Origin: SIG77 sp045589595 | GTDB lineage: Bacteria > Verrucomicrobiota > Lentisphaeria > Victivallales > UBA1829 | Assembly (NCBI GenBank): GCA_045589595.1 | Contig: JAZNPK010000009.1 | Span: 1-43,985, forward strand | Reading direction: 5' to 3' | Length of the DNA stretch: 43,985 bases | In this document: one piece after another, positions 1 through 7,525 of the stretch | Layout of the letters: each line of letters begins with the position of its first letter | Position numbering within the stretch: position 1 is the first letter of the stretch | Translations under genes and position numbers: made by a program | The notes under the pieces: generated by a model | Database searches by the model: none | Told to the model about the DNA's origin: nothing | The model's input: the letters and a program-made list of their open reading frames with translations, nothing else

Positions 1-95
1 GGAACAAATAGCCTTGAGAATTTGTAAAATAAGCCATGATTTTCTCCTATCATGACTTATTATACCTCCAACTTTCTGCTCAAACAATAGAAAAA

Positions 96-140
96 GGCTG
101 TTGCTCACCTTTTTGAGGTTTTGCAACAGCCCCTTTTTTT
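96..140. terminator. Bidirectional intrinsic terminator
   Basis: A 9-bp perfect stem (GGCTGTTGC at 96-104 with GCAACAGCC at 123-131) is followed on the plus strand by CC and seven T. On the minus strand the stem is followed by five T. It could end a plus-strand transcript entering from the left, or minus-strand transcription from hydE after it crosses the repeat region. Bases 1-95 hold no supportable gene; a short open frame ending at 53-55 is too short to interpret. Confidence 0.75.
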
Positions 141-141
141 A

Positions 142-335
142 CGGCTTGGCAAGCCGGACCCGCACACAGCGGGGATGGATTGACAAGACGGAAACGGCTG
201 TGGCAACAGCCGACGACACCGTTGCAAAAACTTACGGCAGAAAACGCCGCACGCCGTGCAAGTTTTCTGCTCGCGTCAAGGGCGTGCCCTTGCTGCGGTC
301 CAGCGGCAGTCCGCTGGTCGCACGCAGTGCGAACC
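142..335. repeat. Chain of small hairpins (non-coding)
   Basis: At least six perfect small inverted repeats lie almost end to end: 142-147/151-156, 195-201/206-212, 237-245/262-270 (enclosing 249-252/256-259), 278-283/286-291, 300-306/311-317 and 320-323/327-330. Loops are mostly 2-4 bases. No reading frame here has a ribosome site or recognisable protein. The block runs directly into three tandem 55-bp repeats, so the two probably form one composite element. I do not recognise a named family; REP-like or a structured RNA are possible. Confidence 0.6.
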
Positions 336-500
336 ACACACAGAGTGTGCCATATAGTCCTTCCTCCCAACGCTGCGCTTGGTCGTCCGGACACACAGAG
401 TGTGCCATATAGTCCTTCCTCCCAACGCTGCGCTTGGTCGTCCGGACACACAGAGTGTGCCATATAGACCTTTCTCCCCACGCTGCGCTTGGTTGTCAGG
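336..500. repeat. Three tandem 55-bp repeats
   Basis: Units are 336-390, 391-445 and 446-500. The first two are identical; the third differs at several positions. Each contains the short palindromes CACACAGAGTGTG and GTCCGGAC (the latter lost in unit 3). On the minus strand each unit carries GGAGGAAGG (GGAGAAAGG in unit 3) a few bases before an ATG, which imitates a translation start. Because 55 is not a multiple of three, a frame crossing the array reads each unit in a different frame, so a repeated protein is unlikely. Unit 3 supplies the hydE stop codon. Contiguous units with no spacers rule out CRISPR. Confidence 0.9.
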
Positions 501-1602
501 AAACGGAGTTCTGACGCTGGAAAAAGCGCGGGGAATCGCCCCGCTGCGCCCAGAGAATGTTTTCGCCGATGGCTGCAAGGGAGTTGGTCAGATTGTCTCT
601 GATCTTTTCTGAATTTTCGTCCAGATCCGGTTTCCCGGTGTAGAGTTGATACCGGCTGCGGTAAGCGGTATCCGTCACGTTCGGCATAATGACATTGGCA
701 CCGGCGAGGATGCCCCGTTCTCTGCCGTCGGGCGCGAGCGTCTGAAGGGCAGTTGTCGCGGCAATATTGACATTGTGGAGATACAGTCTGGTCACCGCGA
801 TCATTTTCAGACCGGTGATCAACTGTTTCCGGCGGAACGGTTCCGTATCGGAAAAATCTCTGCCGAGGGGCGTATCCGGATGCGGCAGCCACGGTCCCAT
901 CCCGATCATATCGAGATCTTTTTTTAGATAGAATTCAATATCGTTTGCCAGATCATCTGCCGTCTGACCGGGCAGTCCGCACATAACGCCGCTGCCCACC
1001 TGATAACCGATCCGACGCAGGGTATCGAGGCACGCGGACCGGCGGTGATAATCGTGTCCTTCTGCCGGATGAAGTGCGCGGTAACGGGCTTCGTTCGCTT
1101 CTTCGATCCGCAGTAAATAACGGTGCGCACCGGCTTCAAACCATTGGCGGTACACATCTTCCGTCTGTTCGCCGAGAGAAAGGGTGATCCCGAGTCCGCC
1201 GTTTGTGGCGGCAGAGATTTTCCGGAGGATCTCCGTGATCATGGCGGTATGGGCGTCTGATTCGATCTCGCCGGACTGGATCGCGATGGAGCCGTACCGG
1301 GCATGGTATGCTTCCATTGCCATAGCGACCACATCATCCGGCGTCAACTGGAAGCGGCTGACTTTGCAATTGGAGCGCCGGATCCCGCAGTAATAGCAGT
1401 CTTTGGAGCAGATGTTGCCCATTTCGATGAGTCCGCGCAGACTGACATTTCTGCCGATGAAACGGCATTTGACATCGTACGCGGCGGCAAAAAGCGCCTC
1501 CAGATCTTCTCTCCGTTCCAGAGAAAGAAGAAAGACAAGTCCGGCGTGAGATAATGCGCCGCGACTTGTCTTTGCCTGTTCAAGCAGTGGGATCAGCTCC
1601 AT
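496..1602 (-). CDS. hydE: [FeFe]-hydrogenase maturase HydE (radical SAM)
   Basis: A 368-residue radical SAM protein of usual HydE length. HydE acts with HydF and HydG to build the organometallic H-cluster of [FeFe]-hydrogenase in the cytoplasm. The cluster motif C-x3-C-x2-C is at C65, C69 and C72 (ICSKDCYYCGIR), and downstream the family-typical IAIQSGEIES is present. It is the last gene of a minus-strand operon, starting 2 bases after the YhcH-like gene ends. No hydF, hydG or hydrogenase gene is in the window, so those must lie elsewhere, or the protein is a HydE-like relative (PylB and BioB share the fold). Its last codons and TGA stop lie inside a 55-bp repeat, which may have replaced the native end. 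Confidence 0.88.
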   Translation of the reverse strand: MELIPLLEQAKTSRGALSHAGLVFLLSLERREDLEALFAAAYDVKCRFIGRNVSLRGLIEMGNICSKDCYYCGIRRSNCKVSRFQLTPDDVVAMAMEAYHARYGSIAIQSGEIESDAHTAMITEILRKISAATNGGLGITLSLGEQTEDVYRQWFEAGAHRYLLRIEEANEARYRALHPAEGHDYHRRSACLDTLRRIGYQVGSGVMCGLPGQTADDLANDIEFYLKKDLDMIGMGPWLPHPDTPLGRDFSDTEPFRRKQLITGLKMIAVTRLYLHNVNIAATTALQTLAPDGRERGILAGANVIMPNVTDTAYRSRYQLYTGKPDLDENSEKIRDNLTNSLAAIGENILWAQRGDSPRFFQRQNSVS

Positions 1603-1604
1603 GT

Positions 1605-2078
1605 TCAGAGAGTATCCACCGCGATCTTGATGCAGACTTTACGGACATGCTGCGGACCTGCCGCGGCGGACTGGACTTTGCCCCAGTGCGCGTCTGCTGG
1701 GAAAAATACCGCAAACATCCCCGGTTTCATTTCCAGATGAGAGATCTCCGTTTTTTCCGGAATGGTGAGGAAGGTGACATCTTTCGTTTCGTTGTAAGGT
1801 GTTTCTTCCGGAATGGAACCGTTGTTGTTCGTCCATGCAAGGACTTCCGTGCCGGAGATGGTGTACTGGATGTCGATATACTTCCGGTGCACTTCAAACT
1901 TGACAGGTTCGCCGGCAACGGTGTCGTAGGACTGGACCATGGCATAGACTTTGCGTCCATCCAGTTCGTAAGTCCCGTCCGGCGTTGCATCGGTCAGTGT
2001 TTCGAGAAAAGCAAATGCCTTGTCAAAAGACGCGCTGAGCGTAACTGCTTTTCTGTTGGAAATATGGTCACAGATCAT
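1605..2078 (-). CDS. YhcH/YjgK/YiaL family protein (DUF386)
   Basis: A 157-residue cupin-type protein. The family includes sugar anomerases/hydrolases associated with sialic acid and other sugar catabolism (NanQ, EbgC and YiaL relatives). Family-typical segments are visible: FEVHRKYIDIQY in the centre and FAVFFPADAHWGK near the end, the latter supplying probable metal or substrate ligands. The start is ATG with GGGAG about nine bases upstream. It sits between the SEC-C gene (15-base gap) and hydE (2-base gap), so all three are probably co-transcribed. The substrate cannot be told from sequence. Confidence 0.85.
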   Translation of the reverse strand: MICDHISNRKAVTLSASFDKAFAFLETLTDATPDGTYELDGRKVYAMVQSYDTVAGEPVKFEVHRKYIDIQYTISGTEVLAWTNNNGSIPEETPYNETKDVTFLTIPEKTEISHLEMKPGMFAVFFPADAHWGKVQSAAAGPQHVRKVCIKIAVDTL

Positions 2079-2093
2079 CGCTGTTCTCCCGGA

Positions 2094-2588
2094 TCATTTG
2101 CCGCAGCATTTTTTGTATTTTTTGCCGGACCCGCAGGGGCAGGGATCGTTTCTGCCGACTTTGGGTTCCATACGGACGAAGGGACGCTGGGAGACAAGTT
2201 CGCCGTCGTAGAAGAACCATTCATCGTTTTCTTTGCGGAATTCGGCAAGTTCGTGATGTTCCAGTTTGATGCCGCGGTCGGCGTAATTTGCCACAAATTC
2301 CACCAGACCGGTACCGGGCTGTTCCGGCACATCGGCGGTACGGAGGATCTCCAGACCCAGCCATTCAGAATTTTTGGACCAGTTTTCAATTTCGTTGCGG
2401 TCATTTTCCCCGCGTTTTTCCGGATGGGTGGAGTTGATGATAAAATCGATCTCTCCGGCGGCGTAGGCGCTGTAGCGTGCGCGCATGAGTTCTTCTGCGT
2501 TGGCGGCTTTGCGATCACCGGCGATCACCGGTTTGCAGCATTCTTCAAATGATTTGCCGGAACAGCAGGGACAGGGTGTGTTGTTCAT
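2094..2588 (-). CDS. YchJ-like protein with two SEC-C motifs
   Basis: A 164-residue protein starting at the ATG at 2588, which has an AAGAAGGA ribosome site; an upstream in-frame ATG at 2642 would overlap the promoter and is not preferred. It has a zinc-binding SEC-C-type motif at each end: CPCCSGKSFEECC at the N terminus and NDPCPCGSGKKYKKCC at the C terminus, with a YchJ/NTF2-like domain between (typical ARYSAYAAGEIDFI). SEC-C modules bind zinc and mediate protein contacts; the cellular role of YchJ-type proteins is not established. It is the first gene of the operon leading to hydE. Confidence 0.85.
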   Translation of the reverse strand: MNNTPCPCCSGKSFEECCKPVIAGDRKAANAEELMRARYSAYAAGEIDFIINSTHPEKRGENDRNEIENWSKNSEWLGLEILRTADVPEQPGTGLVEFVANYADRGIKLEHHELAEFRKENDEWFFYDGELVSQRPFVRMEPKVGRNDPCPCGSGKKYKKCCGK

Positions 2589-2630
2589 GTTTTTTTCCTT
2601 CTTCTTGCGAAATTGATGTTGCTTTCCGGT

Positions 2631-2658
2631 ATAATACGCCATTTTTTTGAAAAATCAA
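2631..2658 (-). promoter_or_regulatory. Promoter of the SEC-C/YhcH/hydE operon
   Basis: Minus strand: -35 TTGATT (2653-2658), 16-bp spacer, -10 TATTAT (2631-2636), 42 bases before the ATG at 2588. It is divergent from the pseudopilin promoter at 2671-2699. Confidence 0.55.
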
Positions 2659-2670
2659 ATGAAAGTTTGA

Positions 2671-2699
2671 TTGCAAAGCGAATATTTCTGTGTTATAAT
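2671..2699 (+). promoter_or_regulatory. Promoter of the pseudopilin pair
   Basis: Plus strand: -35 TTGCAA (2671-2676), 17-bp spacer, perfect -10 TATAAT (2694-2699), 40 bases before the ATG at 2740. Confidence 0.65.
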
Positions 2700-2739
2700 A
2701 CGCTGTTGACAGTAAAAACTGAATTTCGGAGGATTTGAA

Positions 2740-3414
2740 ATGAAGAAACAGCATGATTTGCGGGTACGCCCCTTCACGTTGGTTGAGATCATGACCGTGC
2801 TGTGTGTGATCCTGGCTCTGATCGCAGGCGCAACATTTATCGGACCGGTCATCACCAAAATGAGCAACGATGCCAAAACAAAAGCATTGATCCGGAGCAT
2901 CTGCCTCGCTCTGGAAGAGTACAAAAACTCCGAACTGAACGGCGGGAACTATCCGGTGTCACGCCCACGCGGCAGATTCACCAATCAGACCAATACCGCA
3001 GAAATCTCTTATCAGCCCTTCTATCTGGATAATTTCGATTTCACCAGAAACGATGGTTCCGCCGTGGACCCCCGCAGAAATATGATCCAGTATTTCGATT
3101 TGGACAGCTTGAGAGAGTTTCTCCAGTTTGACTCCGCCGCAAACTCAAACTATCTGAAAGACGCTTTCGGGATGCCGCTGATCTATCACTGCCCCGGCAG
3201 ACTCAATACCGGCACATTCGACCTGATCTCCACCGGCGCGAATGCGTTGCCGGGTGACGGCGTCGATACCAAAGGCAATACGTTGAATACATTTTTCAGC
3301 ACATCAAAGCAGACAGACGATACCGGTCAGTCAGTGGATGACCGGCCTGAATACATCAAACCGAATGCCGATTATGCACAGTATCTCGGTAAAGGTGACG
3401 ACCTGACAAACTGA
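2740..3414 (+). CDS. GspG-like type II pseudopilin
   Basis: A 224-residue protein with a short basic leader, a class III signal of the FTLVE type (F12, E16), a hydrophobic helix (about 17-37) and a soluble domain. The downstream DAFGMPLIYHCPG and FDLISTGANALPGDG match the DPWGxPYxY and FDxxSxGADGxPGG blocks of GspG major pseudopilins. It probably assembles a periplasmic pseudopilus of a type II-like secretion system. The residue before the cleavage site is Pro rather than the canonical Gly. The start has a strong GGAGG site. It is followed after 34 bases by a second pseudopilin; no other secretion genes are nearby. Confidence 0.85.
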   Translation: MKKQHDLRVRPFTLVEIMTVLCVILALIAGATFIGPVITKMSNDAKTKALIRSICLALEEYKNSELNGGNYPVSRPRGRFTNQTNTAEISYQPFYLDNFDFTRNDGSAVDPRRNMIQYFDLDSLREFLQFDSAANSNYLKDAFGMPLIYHCPGRLNTGTFDLISTGANALPGDGVDTKGNTLNTFFSTSKQTDDTGQSVDDRPEYIKPNADYAQYLGKGDDLTN

Positions 3415-3448
3415 ATGAAAACAAATGAATGAAAGGATATACAGAACT

Positions 3449-4066
3449 ATGAAAAAGACACAGCAGCACTTTACCCTCATCGAGATCATGACCGTTATCG
3501 TGATCATCGGTATTCTCTCTGCGATCCTCTTCCCCGTCCTCGGCTCCATCCGTGAACGCGGAAAAGTGACGGAAACACAGACATTGGTGACCGGTATCAA
3601 AACCGCCATCCTCACTTTCAAAACGGATAACGGCCTTCTGCCCTATCACAGCCCCGATGGCGCATCCACGGATGAAAAGATCGGTGACTGGGGCAGTATC
3701 AGCAAAATCAACTCCATCAAGCCCGATTCCAACTATACGAAATTTTTCGATGTTCTGACTTATGCCAATCACAACAGCGCGGGTTCCTCCCCCACCAGCA
3801 ATACCAAAGCGTGCAATCCCAAGGCTCAGCGTTATCTTGACGTTCCCAAAAAATATTTCGGCGATGACAGCGTGAACAGCGTCCGCGACTCCTGGAACAG
3901 ACCCCTGATCATCTATCTGGATATGGACCAGGATGGACATCTTAAAGTGAATACAAACGGTTACGAGTCTGACGAATTGACCGATGCCGTAGTCCTCTCC
4001 ATGGGCGGTCAGGATGCAGGCGCAAAAAGTTATGATACTTCCCAGTTCATCTCCTCCTCCAAGTAA
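3449..4066 (+). CDS. Second GspG-like pseudopilin
   Basis: A 205-residue protein starting at the ATG at 3449, eleven bases after AAAGGA; an upstream in-frame ATG at 3425 would add eight residues to the leader and lacks a good ribosome site. The leader is very short (seven residues), then FTLIE (F8, E12) and a hydrophobic helix, then a soluble domain with DSWNRPLIIYLDMDQDG and LSMGGQD, equivalent to the GspG DPWGNP and calcium-loop regions. The residue before the cleavage site is His, not Gly. It was probably produced by duplication of the upstream pseudopilin and is co-transcribed with it. Confidence 0.85.
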   Translation: MKKTQQHFTLIEIMTVIVIIGILSAILFPVLGSIRERGKVTETQTLVTGIKTAILTFKTDNGLLPYHSPDGASTDEKIGDWGSISKINSIKPDSNYTKFFDVLTYANHNSAGSSPTSNTKACNPKAQRYLDVPKKYFGDDSVNSVRDSWNRPLIIYLDMDQDGHLKVNTNGYESDELTDAVVLSMGGQDAGAKSYDTSQFISSSK

Positions 4067-4090
4067 GTCACAGAACAGAAAACAGATCAT

Positions 4091-4122
4091 GTTGCCGGCA
4101 GCGTTTCTCCGGCAACATTTGT
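4091..4122 (+). terminator. Possible terminator after the pseudopilins
   Basis: An 8-bp stem (GTTGCCGG at 4091-4098 with CCGGCAAC at 4109-4116) is followed by ATTTGT rather than a real T-run. Termination may be partial, leaving read-through into the oxidoreductase at 4156, for which I see no separate promoter. Confidence 0.45.
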
Positions 4123-4155
4123 ATTACATAACCAACGCCGTTTAAGGAAAAAATT

Positions 4156-5190
4156 ATGGCAGCATTGAAAATCGGTTTGATCGGATGCGGAAAAATCGCA
4201 GAATGCAACCACATCCCGAGTGTCCTTTCCCTCGGAAAGAAAGCCAGAATCGTTGCGATGTACGATATCGTCAGGGGCAAGGCTCAGGCTCTGGCGGAAA
4301 AAATGAAACTGGATCCCGCGCCGGTCTTCTGCAAATCCCAGAAAGAACTGCTTGCAATGGATCTGGATGCGGTGATCATCGCCACTCCCAACAGCTGCCA
4401 TCATCCCCAGACCATTGCCGCGCTCGAAGCCGGAAAACACGTTCTGGTGGAAAAACCCATGTCCACGACCACTGCGGAAGCCGATGAAATGATCGACCTC
4501 GCGGAAAAGAAAGGTCTGGTGCTGCAGGTCAATCAGTCCTGGCGTTATATGGCGCCTTATGTGATGATGCAGGATATGATCGCCAACAAGGGGATCATCG
4601 GAAAACCCCTGCACGCACGCTGTCTCCGCACGACCGACGACAGCCCCGATCAGATCTGGTCACCCGGCGCCGATTGGTTCGTTCAGAAAAAATATCACGG
4701 CAGTCTCATCGGAGATATTGCAGTGCATATGGCGGATCTGCTCCAGTGGTTCTTCGGTCCTGTGAAAAGTGTACAGGCGCAGAACACAAATCTGAAGCAT
4801 GAAGTTGTGGACAACACCGTTTCGCTTTTCCGTTTTGAAAACGGCGCCACCGGTACCGTGGAATTGTCATGGACATTCCCTCACTGGGATTCAGACCTTG
4901 CGTTTTACGGCGATAAAGGCTCTGTCAAAGTTGTCGGGCAGACTTTTGTGGTCCGTCTGAAAGGGGCGAAAAAGGAAAAAGTCATTCCCTTCAGCAAGGC
5001 GAAAAAACAGAAAATTTCCCATGCCGTTTTTCTGGATGCGATCAAGGCGGGCGGCAAAACGGAAAACTGGCAGATCGGCAGAAAAGCCATTGCGCTGTGT
5101 TGTGCCATGGTGGAATCCGGCAAATCCGGTCAGGCGGCGAAACCCGCATACAGAAAATGTAAATGCAAATCCAACTGTAAATCCAAATAA
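4156..5190 (+). CDS. Gfo/Idh/MocA family NAD(P)-dependent oxidoreductase
   Basis: A 344-residue cytoplasmic dehydrogenase acting on a sugar, sugar acid or inositol-like substrate. The Rossmann motif GLIGCGKIAECNH is at the N terminus (about residues 8-20) and the catalytic EKP signature appears as VLVEKPMSTT. The second half is the usual alpha/beta substrate domain. The start is preceded by AAGGA. The C terminus ends in an unusual Lys/Cys-rich tail (RKCKCKSNCKSK) not typical of the family. It is followed 12 bases later by a TIM-barrel isomerase, a common pairing in sugar catabolism. The substrate is unknown. Confidence 0.88.
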   Translation: MAALKIGLIGCGKIAECNHIPSVLSLGKKARIVAMYDIVRGKAQALAEKMKLDPAPVFCKSQKELLAMDLDAVIIATPNSCHHPQTIAALEAGKHVLVEKPMSTTTAEADEMIDLAEKKGLVLQVNQSWRYMAPYVMMQDMIANKGIIGKPLHARCLRTTDDSPDQIWSPGADWFVQKKYHGSLIGDIAVHMADLLQWFFGPVKSVQAQNTNLKHEVVDNTVSLFRFENGATGTVELSWTFPHWDSDLAFYGDKGSVKVVGQTFVVRLKGAKKEKVIPFSKAKKQKISHAVFLDAIKAGGKTENWQIGRKAIALCCAMVESGKSGQAAKPAYRKCKCKSNCKSK

Positions 5191-5202
5191 GGAGAAAATA
5201 AC

Positions 5203-6072
5203 ATGATCAATATCGGATTGAGCTCTTACAGTATGAGCCGTGCCCTCAGCGACGGGCGGATGAACATCGGTCAGGTGATCGACTATGTCGCGGAAAACAA
5301 AGGCGGTCACATTGAGATCGTTCCCGGCGGCGTCCTCACGCTCAATGGCAATGACGAACTGACGGCAGAGATCGTTCAGCGTGCCAAAGATGCAGGGATC
5401 GCCATTTCCAGTTACACCATCGGTGCAAACTTTGCAGTGGATACCGCGGAAGAAGTCCGCAAAGAAGTCGATCGCGTCAAAACCGAGATCGATGTTGCCG
5501 CCAAACTGGGCGTGACCCGTATGCGTCACGATGCCGGCTGGTGTCCCATCGAAAAAGCAAGTTATGCCACCTATGAAAAATATCTGCCCCAGGTGGTGGA
5601 ATCCTTCCAGGAACTGGCGGATTATGCGAAAAAATCCGGCATTACCACCAGTCTGGAAAACCACGGTTATCTGTTCCAGGGCAGTGAACGCGTTCAGCGT
5701 GTGATCCTTGCCGTGAACCGCGACAACTTCGGTACTACGCTGGACGTCGGCAACTTCCTCTGCGCTGATGAAGAACCCGTTATTGCGACGATGAACAACC
5801 TGCCTTTCGCAACGATGATCCATTTCAAGGACTTCTATGTCCGGAAATATGCGCCCACCGGCGAAGGCTATTTCAAGTCTCTCCACGGCAGATACCTCCG
5901 CGGTGCCATCACCGGCGAAGGGGATGTGGACCTGCCCGCCATCACAAAAGTGATTCAGGATTTCGGCTATGAAGGATTCCTCTCCATCGAGTTTGAAGGT
6001 CCGGAAGATTGCGTTATGGCATGCGCCCGCGCATTGAAAAATGTCCGCGCACTCTTCGGTCTCGAAGCATAA
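5203..6072 (+). CDS. Sugar phosphate isomerase/epimerase (AP-endonuclease-2 TIM barrel)
   Basis: A 289-residue protein of the xylose-isomerase-like TIM-barrel family. The metal-ligand strands can be followed in order: SLENHG, GTTLDVGNF, MIHFKDFY and LSIEFEG, giving the Glu-Asp-His-Glu set expected of the family. It probably epimerises or isomerises the keto-sugar made by the oxidoreductase just upstream. The ribosome site is AAGGAG and the pair is followed by a strong terminator, so they form the end of one transcript. The exact substrate cannot be read from sequence. Confidence 0.88.
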   Translation: MINIGLSSYSMSRALSDGRMNIGQVIDYVAENKGGHIEIVPGGVLTLNGNDELTAEIVQRAKDAGIAISSYTIGANFAVDTAEEVRKEVDRVKTEIDVAAKLGVTRMRHDAGWCPIEKASYATYEKYLPQVVESFQELADYAKKSGITTSLENHGYLFQGSERVQRVILAVNRDNFGTTLDVGNFLCADEEPVIATMNNLPFATMIHFKDFYVRKYAPTGEGYFKSLHGRYLRGAITGEGDVDLPAITKVIQDFGYEGFLSIEFEGPEDCVMACARALKNVRALFGLEA

Positions 6073-6099
6073 TACGCCTCCTTCAGATCAGAATATCAG

Positions 6100-6133
6100 A
6101 GCTGCTGCAAACGAGTTTGCAGCAGCTTTTTTT
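6100..6133 (+). terminator. Strong intrinsic terminator of the oxidoreductase/isomerase operon
   Basis: A near-perfect 13-bp stem (6100-6112 with 6115-6127, two-base loop) is directly followed by a run of T. Confidence 0.92.
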
Positions 6134-6147
6134 GTGCAGACGCACAC

Positions 6148-6180
6148 AAAAAAACGCCCGGAGCATTTCGCGCCGGGCGT
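6148..6180 (-). terminator. Intrinsic terminator of the exported-protein operon
   Basis: ACGCCCGG (6154-6161) pairs with CCGGGCGT (6173-6180). On the minus strand it is followed by seven T (A-run 6148-6154). It lies 23 bases after the stop of the gene ending at 6203 and faces the plus-strand terminator at 6100. Confidence 0.88.
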
Positions 6181-6202
6181 TTGATGATGCTGTTTTCAGC
6201 GA

Positions 6203-7507
6203 TTACTTCCGGGCATCGGCCCGTTTCTGAAGTTCTGTGAAATAGACATCGTAGCGGTTGCGGGTGGGGCGGTTGGCATACTGCATAAAGTAGTCTTTAT
6301 AATGCATTGCCTTTTTGTAGTCGCCGACAGCCACGCAGCTGCGGATGAGCATATCGTAGAAATCTGCATTGCCCAGAAGACCGAATCTGGGATGGATCTC
6401 ATAGGGTTGCAGTTTTCTTTTCTGTTTTTCCGCCGCGGCGGCGGATTCTTCATATCTGCCTTTTACCGCTGCTTCAAGGTATTCGACTGCTTTCTGATAA
6501 TCGCCCTTCAGATAAGCGGCTCTTCCCTGGAAACCGAGTGCGTCAAATGCACCTCTTTTGCTCTGTGCAAGAAGGGCTGCCCCTTCTTCCAGCAGTTTGA
6601 CATCTTTGCTTCTGTTTGCGGCTTTCAGCCAGGAGCAGAGAAGATCGTATTCGACGCGGCTTTGGGGGTCAACAAGTTTCAGCGCAGCTTGTGCTGTGGT
6701 GATGATCTTTTTGCACACGATGGGATCGGGCGGCAGATAGAACCGGGTCACTGCTTTTTCCTGCAGGCCGATCATGGAGGAATAGACAATAAGACGTTCT
6801 ACGTTTTCTTTTGCTTTGGGCAGGATATTCTTTTCCATATCCAGTGCCGCCTGCCATACTTTTTCACGGGGAACAAATTCCGCAGGAACGGTGTACAGTC
6901 TGATTTTGTCCGTTCCGGTGATCTCAGGATTTGCCAATGCTTTTTTCAGTTCCGCTTCCGCTTTTGCGGCATTTCCGGTGCGGTAATATGCACGGATGGT
7001 CCAGCGGGAAGCCGCATAATAGTTGTTGGCTCTGAATTCGGGGCGTTTTTCCGCATTGGCGATCTTGAACAGTTGTTTGCTGTAAAAGTCGATTTTTTCC
7101 GGCTCCATGGTAACATAGTTCAATGCACCGTTGATGTCCAGCGGAATGGGATCCTGATTAAACGCGCTGTCGATGAGATCATTGCATTTTTTCTCATCCG
7201 CGAGCGTAAATGATTTCAGGAACAGACCGTATCTCCGTTTCAGAAATGCGAGTTCACGGGGATCTTTCTGCAGTTTGATGGCTTTTTCGTAATACTTGAT
7301 CGTCAGCTTGGCGCCGTAAACTTTTTTGGATTCAAAGAGCCTGGCTGCCGCCGCAATATCCCGGGCTTCTGTCAGGGTATCGGCTGCCGCTGCGGCTTTT
7401 GTCAGATCGTTATCTTTCAGGGCAGCCCGGATATCGTCCATGGGACCTGCCCAGACTGACGCCGGTGCTGCAGCAAGAAGAAGGAACAGAATAAAACGTT
7501 TCATCAT
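6203..7507 (-). CDS. Exported helical-repeat (TPR-like) protein
   Basis: A 434-residue protein with a clear Sec signal peptide (MMKRFILFLLLAAAPASVWAG, cleavage near residue 20). The remainder is a string of amphipathic helices with Ala/Tyr spacing typical of TPR or Sel1-like repeats (for example YYEKAIKLQKDP, GDYQKAVEYLEAAVKGRY, VAVGDYKKAMHYKDY). TPR proteins usually scaffold complexes. ATG at 7507 or 7504 is possible; AGGA upstream fits either. It is the last gene of a three-gene operon with a CBM9-like lipoprotein and a DUF4091 glycosidase-like protein, so a periplasmic role in glycan breakdown is plausible but inferred. Confidence 0.75.
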   Translation of the reverse strand: MMKRFILFLLLAAAPASVWAGPMDDIRAALKDNDLTKAAAAADTLTEARDIAAAARLFESKKVYGAKLTIKYYEKAIKLQKDPRELAFLKRRYGLFLKSFTLADEKKCNDLIDSAFNQDPIPLDINGALNYVTMEPEKIDFYSKQLFKIANAEKRPEFRANNYYAASRWTIRAYYRTGNAAKAEAELKKALANPEITGTDKIRLYTVPAEFVPREKVWQAALDMEKNILPKAKENVERLIVYSSMIGLQEKAVTRFYLPPDPIVCKKIITTAQAALKLVDPQSRVEYDLLCSWLKAANRSKDVKLLEEGAALLAQSKRGAFDALGFQGRAAYLKGDYQKAVEYLEAAVKGRYEESAAAAEKQKRKLQPYEIHPRFGLLGNADFYDMLIRSCVAVGDYKKAMHYKDYFMQYANRPTRNRYDVYFTELQKRADARK

Positions 7508-7525
7508 TGCTGTTGTTCCTTTCAG

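Noticed and set aside
1..55. End of a plus-strand gene entering the window
   Set aside because: One frame stays open to 53-55, but 17 codons with no motif are not enough to call a gene.
336..500. Possible CRISPR array or repeat protein
   Set aside because: The 55-bp units are directly adjacent with no unique spacers and no cas genes nearby; the period is not a multiple of three, so no repeated peptide results.
80..892. Minus-strand frame crossing the repeats and the end of hydE
   Set aside because: It reads the tandem repeat in three shifting frames and overlaps hydE in another frame; no domain is present.
2589..2642. An 18-residue N-terminal extension of the SEC-C protein
   Set aside because: It would start in the -10 region and has no ribosome site, whereas ATG 2588 has one.
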